DNA of 64,000 nucleotides from JAAFJM01 sp964529175 (GCA_964529175.1 CAZGVO010000008.1:1-64000), one strand, 5' to 3'. Shown: positions 50,346 to 59,648, counted from the first letter of the stretch. Made by a program: numbers and translations. Notes: generated by a model from the letters alone, not told the origin.

Positions 50346-52718
50346 ATGAAACGCAGTGGAGTACATATTTTATTAATTATTCTATTTTTGGGTAGGGTAA
50401 CTAGTACTTTGCACGCGCAATGTTCATTAGGTGCTAGTAATACCATTACCAAATGCTTAGAAATTGAAAGTATTTTAGTAGATGCCTGCACCACCAATGA
50501 AGGCTTAGATGAAATGACAAGGATAAAAATTGGTCCTAATCCAATTCCTTTAAACTCTTTAACCAATGTTACTTGGACTTCCGCTAATCCTTGGCAAGGT
50601 TATGCTGCTTTTAATGCTAGCAATTTAGCAAAACTAGTTACCATTAACAATGAAATAACGGCTGCTGGAAATTGTGGACGAGTAATCAAACTAGAGCCAG
50701 GCGATATAGTTCCAGCAAATGCCAATATGCTATTAATTACTAGTACTATATATAATGTTTATGCTCAAGATTTTTCTGGATTAACAGATACTTTGTATGT
50801 GGCACTTCAAAACAATACTACCGTAAGTACTGGCCATTTTAATAATTATGGTTCATCTGCTTCTCGTACATTTATTTTTGGAACCAGCACTTGCACCGAT
50901 ACCGTTACTTACGATAGGTCGTTGTTAAAAAAAGTAGATGGAACAGTTGGTGCCGAAAATGGTTCAACAGTTTATTTTACACATGCTGGTGTTCCAACTT
51001 ATGGTAATACAGGTTGCACCATTCCTTTAGCGCCTTTTTCGGCCGATGCAAGCTCATTAAATAGCAGTTATTGTAAAAATGATTTTATTCCATTGTACGG
51101 AGTTGTAAGTGGCGCTACTTGCTACAAATGGCGATTAAAAGATCCAACTGTTGGAACCATTTTAGATACTACCAATTTAGTCACTTCTTTTACTCCCAAA
51201 CCTAATTTTTCGGGTGCAGTAAAAATTTATTTAATAGTTGATGGTAAATGTAATCAAAAGAAAACCGATTCTATAGAGTTTACCATTTTGAAGTTAACCG
51301 ATACTCTTAAAATTACACCAATAAGCAGTGGAGTGCGTTGCAATAAATTAACAGTTCCACTTCAGGCCGCTGCTAGCAGTAACTCTTCCATATTATGGAG
51401 CCACACAGGTAAAGGAAACTTCAATACTATTTCTGGTTTAAATGTAGTTTATATGCCATCTATGGCTGATACAGGTATAATTTGGTTTAAAGCTTCTCAA
51501 TCGGTTTATTGTGGTAAGTTAGATGATAGCGTTGCCATAAATTTTAGCGCTAGTCCTAAAGCAACATTTTTACCTGCTTCTGTTTTGGTTTGTGCCAATG
51601 TTCCAACTATTGCGCTTAATCCAGTAGATATTGAAGGTGTTTTTATAAGTTCACATGTAGTAAATAGTAATTTTATTACACCAACTGTTGCTGGTATTTA
51701 CCCTATAAAATATGTAATTAGCCGTAATGGCTGTTCTGATTCGTTACTTATAAATATTGAAGTGAGAGATGTGGCCAATGCGCAGTTTACAGTTAGCGAT
51801 ACGCTGGTTTGCCAAAATACCAAAACCATCACATTAAACACATTACAAAATGGTGGTGTATTTTCAGGAGCAACCATTGTAAATAAAACTTTTGGAACAC
51901 AAACAGCAGGTGTTTTCAACATTCAATATAAAATAGATAATGGAGTTTGTGCAGATTCAGTTACCAAAATAGTGCATGTTTTAGAAAAAGGAAATCCAGA
52001 TTTTACAATACCCGATACCATTTTATGCGAAGGTGACAATGCTGTTACTTTTTTACCTATAAATACAGGAGGTATATTTAGTGGAAACTATGTTTCGAGC
52101 AGTAGTTTTAATCCTGTAAAGGCTGGTTATTATAGCATTTGGTACAAATATGGTGCTGGGCAATGTATTGATAGTAGTTTGCATTATATTACAGTTTTAC
52201 TAAAGCCAACAGCATCATTTACAATTAATCCCATTGATGTAAAAGTGTATGATACTATTTCATTTACTTATACTGGAAGCGTGGTTCAAAGCTATAGTTG
52301 GTTATTTGGCGATGGAAATACATCTACATTACAAAATCCACAACATATTTATAAAAAGGATGAAACATTTCCTATATCATTAATTGTAGTAAATGATGTA
52401 GGCTGCACCGATACTGCATACAAATTATTTTTAGTAAAAGCCGATGTTCATTTTTACGTGCCCAACGCCTTTACCCCTAATGTCGATGGTGCAAACGAAA
52501 AGTTTATGGTGGCTTACACAGGTATTAAAAAATACAATATAAAAATTTACGACCGTTGGGGACAATTGGCTTATGAGTCGAACGATATAGACGATGGTTG
52601 GAATGGAACATTAAATCAAAAAGATTGTCAAGAGGGAGTTTATGTATATGTAATTCAATTTACAGACTCAAATGGAGATAATGGAAAACGTATGGGAAAT
52701 GTAACTCTCTTGCGCTAA
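50346..52718 (+). CDS. Large exoprotein with PKD domain and T9SS type-B (gliding-type) C-terminal domain
   Basis: This 790-residue protein has a signal peptide (ending LHAQC, about 27). The N-terminal part (about 28-230) resembles lamin-tail-like or nuclease-associated beta domains (ILVDACTTNEGLDEMTRIKIG). A series of Ig-like repeats follows (about 240-615), then a PKD domain (about 620-700, YSWLFGDGNTSTLQNPQHIY). The last 90 residues (VPNAFTPNVDGANEKF, IYDRWGQLAYES, DDGWNGTLN) are the CHU_C / gliding-motility-associated type-B sorting domain. It is probably a surface adhesin or structural protein. A terminator follows at 52755. Confidence 0.85.
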   Translation: MKRSGVHILLIILFLGRVTSTLHAQCSLGASNTITKCLEIESILVDACTTNEGLDEMTRIKIGPNPIPLNSLTNVTWTSANPWQGYAAFNASNLAKLVTINNEITAAGNCGRVIKLEPGDIVPANANMLLITSTIYNVYAQDFSGLTDTLYVALQNNTTVSTGHFNNYGSSASRTFIFGTSTCTDTVTYDRSLLKKVDGTVGAENGSTVYFTHAGVPTYGNTGCTIPLAPFSADASSLNSSYCKNDFIPLYGVVSGATCYKWRLKDPTVGTILDTTNLVTSFTPKPNFSGAVKIYLIVDGKCNQKKTDSIEFTILKLTDTLKITPISSGVRCNKLTVPLQAAASSNSSILWSHTGKGNFNTISGLNVVYMPSMADTGIIWFKASQSVYCGKLDDSVAINFSASPKATFLPASVLVCANVPTIALNPVDIEGVFISSHVVNSNFITPTVAGIYPIKYVISRNGCSDSLLINIEVRDVANAQFTVSDTLVCQNTKTITLNTLQNGGVFSGATIVNKTFGTQTAGVFNIQYKIDNGVCADSVTKIVHVLEKGNPDFTIPDTILCEGDNAVTFLPINTGGIFSGNYVSSSSFNPVKAGYYSIWYKYGAGQCIDSSLHYITVLLKPTASFTINPIDVKVYDTISFTYTGSVVQSYSWLFGDGNTSTLQNPQHIYKKDETFPISLIVVNDVGCTDTAYKLFLVKADVHFYVPNAFTPNVDGANEKFMVAYTGIKKYNIKIYDRWGQLAYESNDIDDGWNGTLNQKDCQEGVYVYVIQFTDSNGDNGKRMGNVTLLR

Positions 52719-52754
52719 TTGTTACTACTATTTTAGAGGTATTTTGTTGTTAAT

Positions 52755-52780
52755 AAGTAAGTTACCTTTCTTACTTTTTT
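52755..52780 (+). terminator. Terminator of the long ASST-CotH-VTC operon
   Basis: AAGTAAG (52755-52761) pairs with CTTACTT (52770-52776) around an 8-base loop, followed by more T. It is the first good terminator after 39506. Confidence 0.65.
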
Positions 52781-52898
52781 ATTGAAAATGCTATTCAACT
52801 ATTAATTGTAATATATTGAATATCATATAGTTGTAATTTTATAACTTTTATTTTAAATTTTATAACAAAAAGCAAACGCTAATTCTTTACTTCGTGAT

Positions 52899-53189
52899 AT
52901 GAATAAAGACGCCTTGGTGCGCGTCCTAAACATTGATATGATGAAAATTAAAAAGAATGTGGCTATAAGTGAATCGGGATTTATATTTAATCCAACTACA
53001 GGTGATTCGTTTAGTACTAATCCTATTGGCTTAGAAATAATTCGTATGCTTAAAGATGAAAAAAGCAAAGATGAAATACGAAGTGCTATCATTTCTAGAT
53101 ACAATACCGATGAATCTACTTTTGAAAAAGATTATTACGACTTTGTAATGATGTTGGTGAATAATCAAGTGGGTGATGATAGCGAGTAG
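52899..53189 (+). CDS. PqqD-like peptide-carrier protein
   Basis: This 96-residue protein has the PqqD winged-helix pattern: KKNVAISESGFIFNPTTG, then SFSTNPIGLEIIRMLKDEKS, then EIRSAIISRYNTDESTFEKD with a final YDFVMMLVNN. PqqD domains (RiPP recognition elements) bind leader peptides or hold substrates for partner enzymes. M15 is an alternative start. It is followed 24 bp later by an ATP-grasp gene. I found no obvious short precursor-peptide gene in the 180 bp upstream. Confidence 0.72.
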   Translation: MNKDALVRVLNIDMMKIKKNVAISESGFIFNPTTGDSFSTNPIGLEIIRMLKDEKSKDEIRSAIISRYNTDESTFEKDYYDFVMMLVNNQVGDDSE

Positions 53190-53213
53190 TTTTCAAACTT
53201 TAAAAACTAATTT

Positions 53214-54260
53214 ATGAAACTAAAAATAACTGTAGCGGTTTCGGGGCTAAATAATATAGATAGTCCTGGACCTGGAATACCCGTTATTAGAGCATTAAAG
53301 GAAAGTAAAGACTTTGATGTTAGGATTATTGGGTTAAGTTATGAAACCTTAGAACCTGGATTATATATGCATAATCTGGTTGATAAGTCATATCAAATTC
53401 CATTGCCAAGTGCAGGAATTGATGCATTGCTTGAACGTTTAAATTATATTCATGAGCAAGAAAAATTAGATGTAATTATTCCAAATTTTGATGCTGAATT
53501 GGCTAATTTTATGAAAATAGAATCAAGGCTAAAATCAGATTTAGGAATAAGCATGTTTTTACCTACTCAAGAGCAATTTGATGAACGCCACAAAGCTAAT
53601 TTATACGAATTTGGTGAAGCTCATGGTGTAAGTGTTCCTTACAGTAAAATGATGTTTAGTACTGCCGAAATTCCAAGCATTGCAAAAGAATTTACTTATC
53701 CTATGGTTGTAAAAGGTCGTTTTTACGAAGCTTATATAGCCTATAATCCTGAGCAAGTAGCTAATTATTTTAATAAACTAAGTGCTAAATGGGGATTACC
53801 CATTATTATACAAGAGTATGTGTTTGGTAGTGAGGTTAATGTAACAGCCCTTGGCGATGGTAAAGGAAATGCCATTAGCGCAGTGCCTATGCGTAAACTT
53901 TTTATTACCGATAAAGGTAAAGCTTGGGCAGGTATTTCGCTTGACGACAGTGAGTTGGTTAATATTGCTAATAAAGTAATATCATCATCAAAATGGCGTG
54001 GTGGAATGGAGTTAGAGTTTATAAAAACTGCTGAAAACAAATATTATTTATTAGAAATAAATCCTCGTTTTCCAGCATGGGTTTATTTAGCCGCAGGCTG
54101 CGGACACAATCAACCTGAAGCATTGGTAAAACTAGCTTTAGGGCAAAATGTAGAGCCATTTGGCAATTACGAAGTTGGTAAAATGTTTATCAGGTACTCG
54201 TACGATATGATTGTAGATTTAAAAGAATTTGAACAAATATCAACAATAGGGGAGCTTTAG
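53214..54260 (+). CDS. ATP-grasp ligase
   Basis: This 348-residue protein begins with a Rossmann-like N-terminal domain (VAVSGLNNIDSPGPGIPVIRAL; DVIIPNFDAELANF). The ATP-grasp domain has YPMVVKGRFYEAYIAYN (ATP lysine), IIIQEYVFGSEVNVTALGDG and YYLLEINPRFPAWVYLA, with the metal-binding E-x-N and a phosphate-binding arginine. It resembles carbamoyl-phosphate-synthase-like and carboxylate-amine ligases. It should join a carboxylate to an amine or similar group using ATP. The substrates may involve the PqqD-like protein upstream and the PLP decarboxylase downstream. Confidence 0.78.
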   Translation: MKLKITVAVSGLNNIDSPGPGIPVIRALKESKDFDVRIIGLSYETLEPGLYMHNLVDKSYQIPLPSAGIDALLERLNYIHEQEKLDVIIPNFDAELANFMKIESRLKSDLGISMFLPTQEQFDERHKANLYEFGEAHGVSVPYSKMMFSTAEIPSIAKEFTYPMVVKGRFYEAYIAYNPEQVANYFNKLSAKWGLPIIIQEYVFGSEVNVTALGDGKGNAISAVPMRKLFITDKGKAWAGISLDDSELVNIANKVISSSKWRGGMELEFIKTAENKYYLLEINPRFPAWVYLAAGCGHNQPEALVKLALGQNVEPFGNYEVGKMFIRYSYDMIVDLKEFEQISTIGEL

Positions 54261-54300
54261 TTGATAGTTGTTGGTTGATAGACCATAGATAGTTGATAGG

Positions 54301-54377
54301 ATCAATAGCCTCCCGCTTTAGCTGGAGGATTAATAATAAAAGCGAATAAATCAATAGCCACCTGCTTTAGCTGGTGT
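54301..54377. repeat. Two matched hairpins between ATP-grasp and decarboxylase genes
   Basis: A unit ATCAATAGCCwCCyGCTTTAGCTGGwG occurs twice (54301-54328 and 54350-54377). Each folds as CCnCCnGC-TTTA-GCnGGnGG with an unpaired position. Before them lies a TTGATAG/GTTGATAG simple-repeat stretch. It may attenuate or be REP-like. Confidence 0.55.
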
Positions 54378-54395
54378 CAAAAAAATATAAAAACA

Positions 54396-55754
54396 ATGGA
54401 AAAAATTAGATACGAAAGACCAGTTATTAAAAAACTAAATACTGGGGTAATGAATAAATATGGGACTCGTACTGAATACACCCCATTTACCAATATTGAT
54501 GGGGCACGTGTTAAAGATTTGATAGCAGAATTTGGTTCACCCTTATTTGTAATGAGCGAAACTACAATTCGTAAAACTTATAAAGATGCAGTGCGAGCTT
54601 TTACCACAAGGTACCCAAAAGTTCAGTTTGCTTGGAGTTACAAAACACATTATAACAATGCTATTTGCAGTGTGTTTCATCAAGAAGGAAGTTGGGCCGA
54701 AGTAGTTTCAGGATTTGAATACAATAAAGCTCTTTTAAATGGTGTGCCAGGTAATAAAATTATATTCAATGGTCCTGATAAAACCGATGAAGATTTAATT
54801 TTGGCCATTAACAATGAGTCTATGATTCATATTGATCACTTGGATGAATTGTATAGAATAATTGAATTAACTGAAGAGTTAAAAAAACGTCCTAAAGTAG
54901 CCATTAGGGTTAACATGGACACTGGTGTGTACCCTATGTGGGATAGGTTTGGTTTTAACTACGAAAGTGGTCAGGCCTGGGATGCCATTAATAAAATTAT
55001 CTTAACCGATAAAATGGATTTAATTGGTTTACACTCGCACATTGGAACATTTATGCTTACGCCAAGTGCTTATGCAATAGCTGCTTCTAAATTATCTGAT
55101 TTGGCATTTCATATTAAAGCTAAGTTTGGTAAAAACATTTCGTACATTGATATGGGAGGTGGTTTTGCATCGCGCAATACTTTAAAAGGTTCTTATTTAT
55201 TAGGTGCAGATACAGTTCCTAGTTTTGATGAATATGCTGAAGCTATTTGTTCAGCGCTGTTAAATTCAGATTACAGCAAAGATGAATTGCCTTTATTGAT
55301 ATTAGAAAGTGGCCGTTCGTTGGTTGACGATGCCGGTTATTTACTCGGAACTGTTTTGGCAAACAAACGCTTGAGCGATGGACGCAAAGCTACCATTATG
55401 GATTTTGGTGTTAACTTGTTATTTACCTCGTTTTGGTATGAGCATAAAATATCGCCAGCGCAAGAGTTTAGCCATTATACCGAAGATTCAGTAATTTATG
55501 GTCCTTTGTGTATGAATATTGATGTAATACGCGAAAATGTAACATTGCCCCCTATGAAAAAAGGGGATAATGTAGTGGTGCATACAGTAGGCGCTTACAA
55601 TATGACCCAATGGATGCAATTTATTTCTATGCGCCCCAATGTGGTAATTATTGATACTGATGGGAAACCACATTTAATTAGAAAAAAAGAAACCCTTGAA
55701 TATATGAATAGTTTGGAGCAAACTCCTGATTATTTAAAAAACTTTAAACTGTAA
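54396..55754 (+). CDS. Diaminopimelate-decarboxylase-like PLP enzyme (fold type III)
   Basis: This 452-residue protein has the LysA / Orn-Arg decarboxylase layout. The PLP lysine is K83 in WSYKTHYNNAI. HSHIGTFML, YIDMGGGFASRN, the ESGRSLVDDAG strand and the C-x-x-x-D segment GPLCMNIDVI follow. It departs from classical LysA in SYKTHYN (usually A-V-K-A-N), in a long N-terminal arm (1-45), and in its neighbours. Lysine biosynthesis genes are absent around it. It may decarboxylate an amino acid or a carrier-bound residue made with the ATP-grasp enzyme. Confidence 0.78.
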   Translation: MEKIRYERPVIKKLNTGVMNKYGTRTEYTPFTNIDGARVKDLIAEFGSPLFVMSETTIRKTYKDAVRAFTTRYPKVQFAWSYKTHYNNAICSVFHQEGSWAEVVSGFEYNKALLNGVPGNKIIFNGPDKTDEDLILAINNESMIHIDHLDELYRIIELTEELKKRPKVAIRVNMDTGVYPMWDRFGFNYESGQAWDAINKIILTDKMDLIGLHSHIGTFMLTPSAYAIAASKLSDLAFHIKAKFGKNISYIDMGGGFASRNTLKGSYLLGADTVPSFDEYAEAICSALLNSDYSKDELPLLILESGRSLVDDAGYLLGTVLANKRLSDGRKATIMDFGVNLLFTSFWYEHKISPAQEFSHYTEDSVIYGPLCMNIDVIRENVTLPPMKKGDNVVVHTVGAYNMTQWMQFISMRPNVVIIDTDGKPHLIRKKETLEYMNSLEQTPDYLKNFKL

Positions 55755-55874
55755 AAGCTTTCGAGAAATGCACATTTATTGGAGTTTTGCCGAATGAAAT
55801 CTGGTATTTTATCGTCAAACTCCATAAGTTGTGCATACTTACATAATTACAATTAACAATCGTATTTAAACTTT

Positions 55875-58073
55875 TTGGGTAAAAAACTAACATATCATTT
55901 AAAATTACATGGTAATGGCTTAATCAATAGCTATTCTCAACTATTTTTAGCGGATAGTTATTGGTTTGCTGCATTCATTATACTTGCTTCATTTATCGAT
56001 GTTTATGTAGGTTTATACGGAATGTTAGCTGTAGTTATTACAAACTTTATTGCTCACATTTTAAATTATAACCAAACCTTTATACAAAAAGGCTATTATG
56101 GATTTAATAGCTTATTAGTAGGTTTATTTATAGGTTATACTTACGAACCAAGTTGGCAATTATTTATTTTAGTATCTTTCATTAGTTTTATTTGCTTTGT
56201 TTTAACCATAGTGGTTGCAGGGCTTCAAGCCAATAAAAATTTACCATTTTTAAGTATTCCTTTTTTGTTAACGGTTTGGCTTTTACAATTGGCCACGCCT
56301 CAATTTGCTGCTATTTTAAATAATGATAGAGGTATTTTTGTATACAATGAGTTAATGAAAATAGGGGGTGCTGAAATTATAAAAGCTTATCATTATTACG
56401 ATAATATAGAACTGCCTTTATTGCTTTCGGTTTACTTAAAATCGTTGGGTGCAATTATTTTTCAGTACAATATAATTGCAGGTGCATTGCTTGCCATTGG
56501 CTTAATTATATTTTCTCGCATTGCATTTTTACTTTCAATAGTTGGTTTTTTAAGTGGCTATTATTTCTATTCCATTTTTCAAGGAAACTTAGATATATTA
56601 AACTATACCTTTATTGGGTTTAACTTTATTTTAGCAGCCATTGCCATTGGTGGTTATTTTTTATTAGCAAATAAATATTCGTTTTTGTTGGTAATTGTGG
56701 CAGCGCCACTTATTTCTATTATCATAGCAGCTTCGGCTACGGTTTTAAGCATTTTAAAATTATCTGTTCTTTCGCTTCCTTTTAACTTAATGGTAATCAT
56801 GGTTTTGTATTTTTTATATTACCGTGTAAAAGCCGATAAGCTTAAGATTACTCAAGTTCAACTGTTTTCACCGGAGAAAAATTTATACCGCTTTTTAAAC
56901 GAAACTGAGCGTTATAATGATGAAGTTTACATAAAAATTGGCTTACCCTTTTATGGCGAATGGAATATTTCTCAAGGGCAAAATGGAGCCATAACCCATA
57001 AAAATGAATATCAATATGCATGGGATTTTGTAATTAAGGATGATGATTATAAAACATTCAGATTGCCAGGAACTAGTTTAGAAGATTATTATTGTTATTC
57101 ATTGCCCATACTTGCCCCTGCCGATGGATATGTGGTAAACATAATTGATGGGGTAGATGATAATTTAATTGGTGATGTTAACCTGCAACAAAATTGGGGT
57201 AATACCATAATTATAAAACACAGTGAGCAACTTTACAGCAAAATTAGCCATATAAAAAAGGATAGTTTTAAAGTAAACATGAATGATTATGTTTACAAAG
57301 GACAAGTACTTGCAAGCAATGGTAGTTCTGGTCGTTCGCCAGAGCCACATATTCATTTTCAATTACAATCAACTGCCGTTATAGCAGCTACCACTGTAAA
57401 ATATCCTTTAAGTAATTATGTTACCAAAGTAAATGGTAATTATGTTTATAGCAATAGTGGTATTCCCAAAGAAAACGATGTGGTTTCTAATGCTGTTATA
57501 AATGGACTGTTAAAAAGTGCATTTCATTTAATTCCAGGTAAAAAACTTCATTGGAATATTAGCAATAACCAATTACAAAGCACAGAAAAATGGGAGGTTT
57601 TTGTAGATGCTTATAACCATACATACATTTATTGTTACCAAACTAAAGCCATTGCTTGGTTTGTAAACGATGGAACTAAGTTTTACTTTACCACTTTCGA
57701 AGGCAATAAAAACAGTTTATTGTATTATTTTTATATCAATGCACATAAAGTTATTTTTAGTTATTACCAGGATATGGTGGTAACTGATTCGTTACCAATT
57801 TACGAAGTTTTTAAACCATTTAATCGCTTATTGAACGACTTTGTATTGCCTTTTACCAATACTTTAAAAGCCCAATACCAACTTACTTATTGCACTATTG
57901 ATGATTATTTATACACTCAAAATATTTCATTAAAAAGTACCGTAAGTTTAAAATCAATTTTTTCAACCAATAATAATTTTAATGCCGAACTGAAATTAAG
58001 CAATGGAAATATTCAATATTTTGAAGCTAATTTCAACGGTAAAAATATACAAGCCACATGCGAAGTTTTATAG
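55875..58073 (+). CDS. Urea-transporter / M23 peptidase fusion protein
   Basis: The product has 732 residues from a TTG start. No in-frame ATG is near, and the first residues already look like a family start. Residues about 15-320 form some ten membrane helices of a urea transporter (UT family), with the signature GYYGFNSLLVGLFIGY. Residues about 375-500 are an M23 (LytM-type) peptidase-like domain: ITHKNEYQYAWDFVI, APADGYVVNIIDG, TIIIKHSEQLYSKISHI and RSPEPHIHFQLQ with HxH. A beta-rich C-terminal part (about 520-732) is unassigned. Fusion of a channel to a cell-wall peptidase domain is unusual. The substrate and the activity of the M23 domain are unknown. Confidence 0.78.
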   Translation: MGKKLTYHLKLHGNGLINSYSQLFLADSYWFAAFIILASFIDVYVGLYGMLAVVITNFIAHILNYNQTFIQKGYYGFNSLLVGLFIGYTYEPSWQLFILVSFISFICFVLTIVVAGLQANKNLPFLSIPFLLTVWLLQLATPQFAAILNNDRGIFVYNELMKIGGAEIIKAYHYYDNIELPLLLSVYLKSLGAIIFQYNIIAGALLAIGLIIFSRIAFLLSIVGFLSGYYFYSIFQGNLDILNYTFIGFNFILAAIAIGGYFLLANKYSFLLVIVAAPLISIIIAASATVLSILKLSVLSLPFNLMVIMVLYFLYYRVKADKLKITQVQLFSPEKNLYRFLNETERYNDEVYIKIGLPFYGEWNISQGQNGAITHKNEYQYAWDFVIKDDDYKTFRLPGTSLEDYYCYSLPILAPADGYVVNIIDGVDDNLIGDVNLQQNWGNTIIIKHSEQLYSKISHIKKDSFKVNMNDYVYKGQVLASNGSSGRSPEPHIHFQLQSTAVIAATTVKYPLSNYVTKVNGNYVYSNSGIPKENDVVSNAVINGLLKSAFHLIPGKKLHWNISNNQLQSTEKWEVFVDAYNHTYIYCYQTKAIAWFVNDGTKFYFTTFEGNKNSLLYYFYINAHKVIFSYYQDMVVTDSLPIYEVFKPFNRLLNDFVLPFTNTLKAQYQLTYCTIDDYLYTQNISLKSTVSLKSIFSTNNNFNAELKLSNGNIQYFEANFNGKNIQATCEVL

Positions 58074-58972
58074 TATTAATAACCTTATATTCAATTAATT
58101 GTGGTTTTTTGAAGGCCAACAACCAAACTGTTGGTTTACCTTTAAACGCAATGCCAATTAAAACTTATAGGTTAGGAAAAACCAATTTATTCAATCAAGT
58201 ATATTTTGAGAGTGGAGTAAAATTTAGCAGCAATCCTGATACAACCGGAAATTTAAACAATAGTCAAATTGGTTTACAACATAAAATTACCAATAAGCTG
58301 AGTTTATTTCATGCTTATAATTATTTGGCTCAAGATAATATTTGGGGCAATATTACACAGCAAAGTTATTATGCAAACTTTGAATATACCGCCAATAGCA
58401 AGGTTAAATTTAATTTTGTTGGCTCTTATTTGTACAATAAAGTAAAAGTGCTTTCTAGTTCTGGAACCACTTTTTCAAAAAGAGGTAATTTGTTTTTTTT
58501 AGCTAGTTCTACTATCAAATTGAAAAAATGGAGTGTAAAACCATTAGTATCTTATAGTCAGCTAGATAATATTACTAATTCAGGCACTCAATACCAACTT
58601 GGAGGCGAGTTATTGTACGATTTAAAAGGAACGGAAGCTTTAGTTTTTGGTTTAGGAGTTTATCATTTCGATAATAATTCGTTAATTAGTACCCTTGTAA
58701 AACCTTCTGTTTCTGCAATTATAAACGATGAGTTAGCTGTTTCAGTTGATTATTTATACACCAACGCTCGGAATTATAGTGACCAAGATGGATATGTAAT
58801 TTACAACTCAGTTGATAAAACTTACGATAGAAGTAATTTAACTTTGAGGTACGAATTTGCCAATAACGTTTTTCTTTATGGGGTTTACCAATTTGAGCGC
58901 AAGCAAGATCATACCTCATTAACCAAGTATAATTTTAACAACATTTTTTTAGGAATCAAATACAATTTATAA
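58058..58972 (+). CDS. Outer-membrane beta-barrel-like protein
   Basis: This 304-residue protein starts inside the last 16 bp of the previous gene. It has a signal peptide (MRSFIVLITLYSINCGFLKA). It is rich in alternating strands with aromatic ends: FNQVYFESGVKFSS, NKLSLFHAYNYLA, YYANFEYTANSKVKFNFVGSYL, LVFGLGVYHFD, RYEFANNVFLYGVYQFE and a terminal NIFLGIKYNL with a final hydrophobic residue. This suggests an outer-membrane barrel. It is coupled by overlap to the urea-transporter fusion, and 1 bp separates it from the TPR gene. Confidence 0.68.
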   Translation: MRSFIVLITLYSINCGFLKANNQTVGLPLNAMPIKTYRLGKTNLFNQVYFESGVKFSSNPDTTGNLNNSQIGLQHKITNKLSLFHAYNYLAQDNIWGNITQQSYYANFEYTANSKVKFNFVGSYLYNKVKVLSSSGTTFSKRGNLFFLASSTIKLKKWSVKPLVSYSQLDNITNSGTQYQLGGELLYDLKGTEALVFGLGVYHFDNNSLISTLVKPSVSAIINDELAVSVDYLYTNARNYSDQDGYVIYNSVDKTYDRSNLTLRYEFANNVFLYGVYQFERKQDHTSLTKYNFNNIFLGIKYNL

Positions 58973-58973
58973 T

Positions 58974-59582
58974 ATGAAAAAATCAATTTTAGCACTTTTA
59001 TTTACCATTTTTATTGGCTTTGCCAATGCTCAAGAAGACAAAGTTAGAACAGCTTTTGCCACCAGTTTAGGTTTTGAAAACAAAAACAATTATTCATCGG
59101 CTATTAGTAAAATGATGGAAATTTATAGCCCAACTTCTTACGAAATTAATTTACGTTTAGGTTGGTTACACTATTGCGCAGGTACTCAGGTTGACTCAAA
59201 AAAGTATTACAAAATAGCGATGGATTTAATGCCTTTTTCGGTTGAAGCAAAGTTTGGATATATTTATCCGCTTTCGGTTTTAAACGAGTGGGACGAAGTA
59301 GCTAATCAATACAATGCTATTTTAAAATTAGATCCCAATAATAGCTATGCCTTATACGCATTAGGAATGGTTTATTATAATGGTAAACTATATGAAAAAG
59401 CCTACAAGTGTTTTTCGTTATTGGTTAATTTATATCCATTTACCTACGATGGTTTACACATGTTAGCTTGGACAAATTACCGCTTAAGCAAACCAAAGGA
59501 AGCAAAACAATTGTTTAATAGAGTATTGCTTTTAGCACCAAATGATGCCTCTTCGCTAGAAGGATTAGCATTGATAAAATAA
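58974..59582 (+). CDS. Secreted TPR protein
   Basis: This 202-residue protein has a signal peptide MKKSILALLFTIFIGFANAQ. The rest is tetratricopeptide-like: EINLRLGWLHYCAGTQVDSKKYYKIAMDL, YNAILKLDPNNSYALYALGMVYYNGKLYEKAYKCF and LAWTNYRLSKPKEAKQLFNRVLLLAPND. It should act as a periplasmic scaffold for the neighbouring membrane proteins. It is the last gene of the cluster, before a terminator. Confidence 0.82.
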   Translation: MKKSILALLFTIFIGFANAQEDKVRTAFATSLGFENKNNYSSAISKMMEIYSPTSYEINLRLGWLHYCAGTQVDSKKYYKIAMDLMPFSVEAKFGYIYPLSVLNEWDEVANQYNAILKLDPNNSYALYALGMVYYNGKLYEKAYKCFSLLVNLYPFTYDGLHMLAWTNYRLSKPKEAKQLFNRVLLLAPNDASSLEGLALIK

Positions 59583-59606
59583 TTAATTGAACAAAGTTTA
59601 AGCATT

Positions 59607-59648
59607 AAAACCTCTGGTGATAACTATATTCATCAGAGGTTTTTTTAT
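59607..59648 (+). terminator. Rho-independent terminator after the TPR gene
   Basis: AAAACCTCTG pairs with CAGAGGTTTT across a loop of about 18 bases, extended inward by TGA/TCA, and followed by T residues. Confidence 0.75.
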
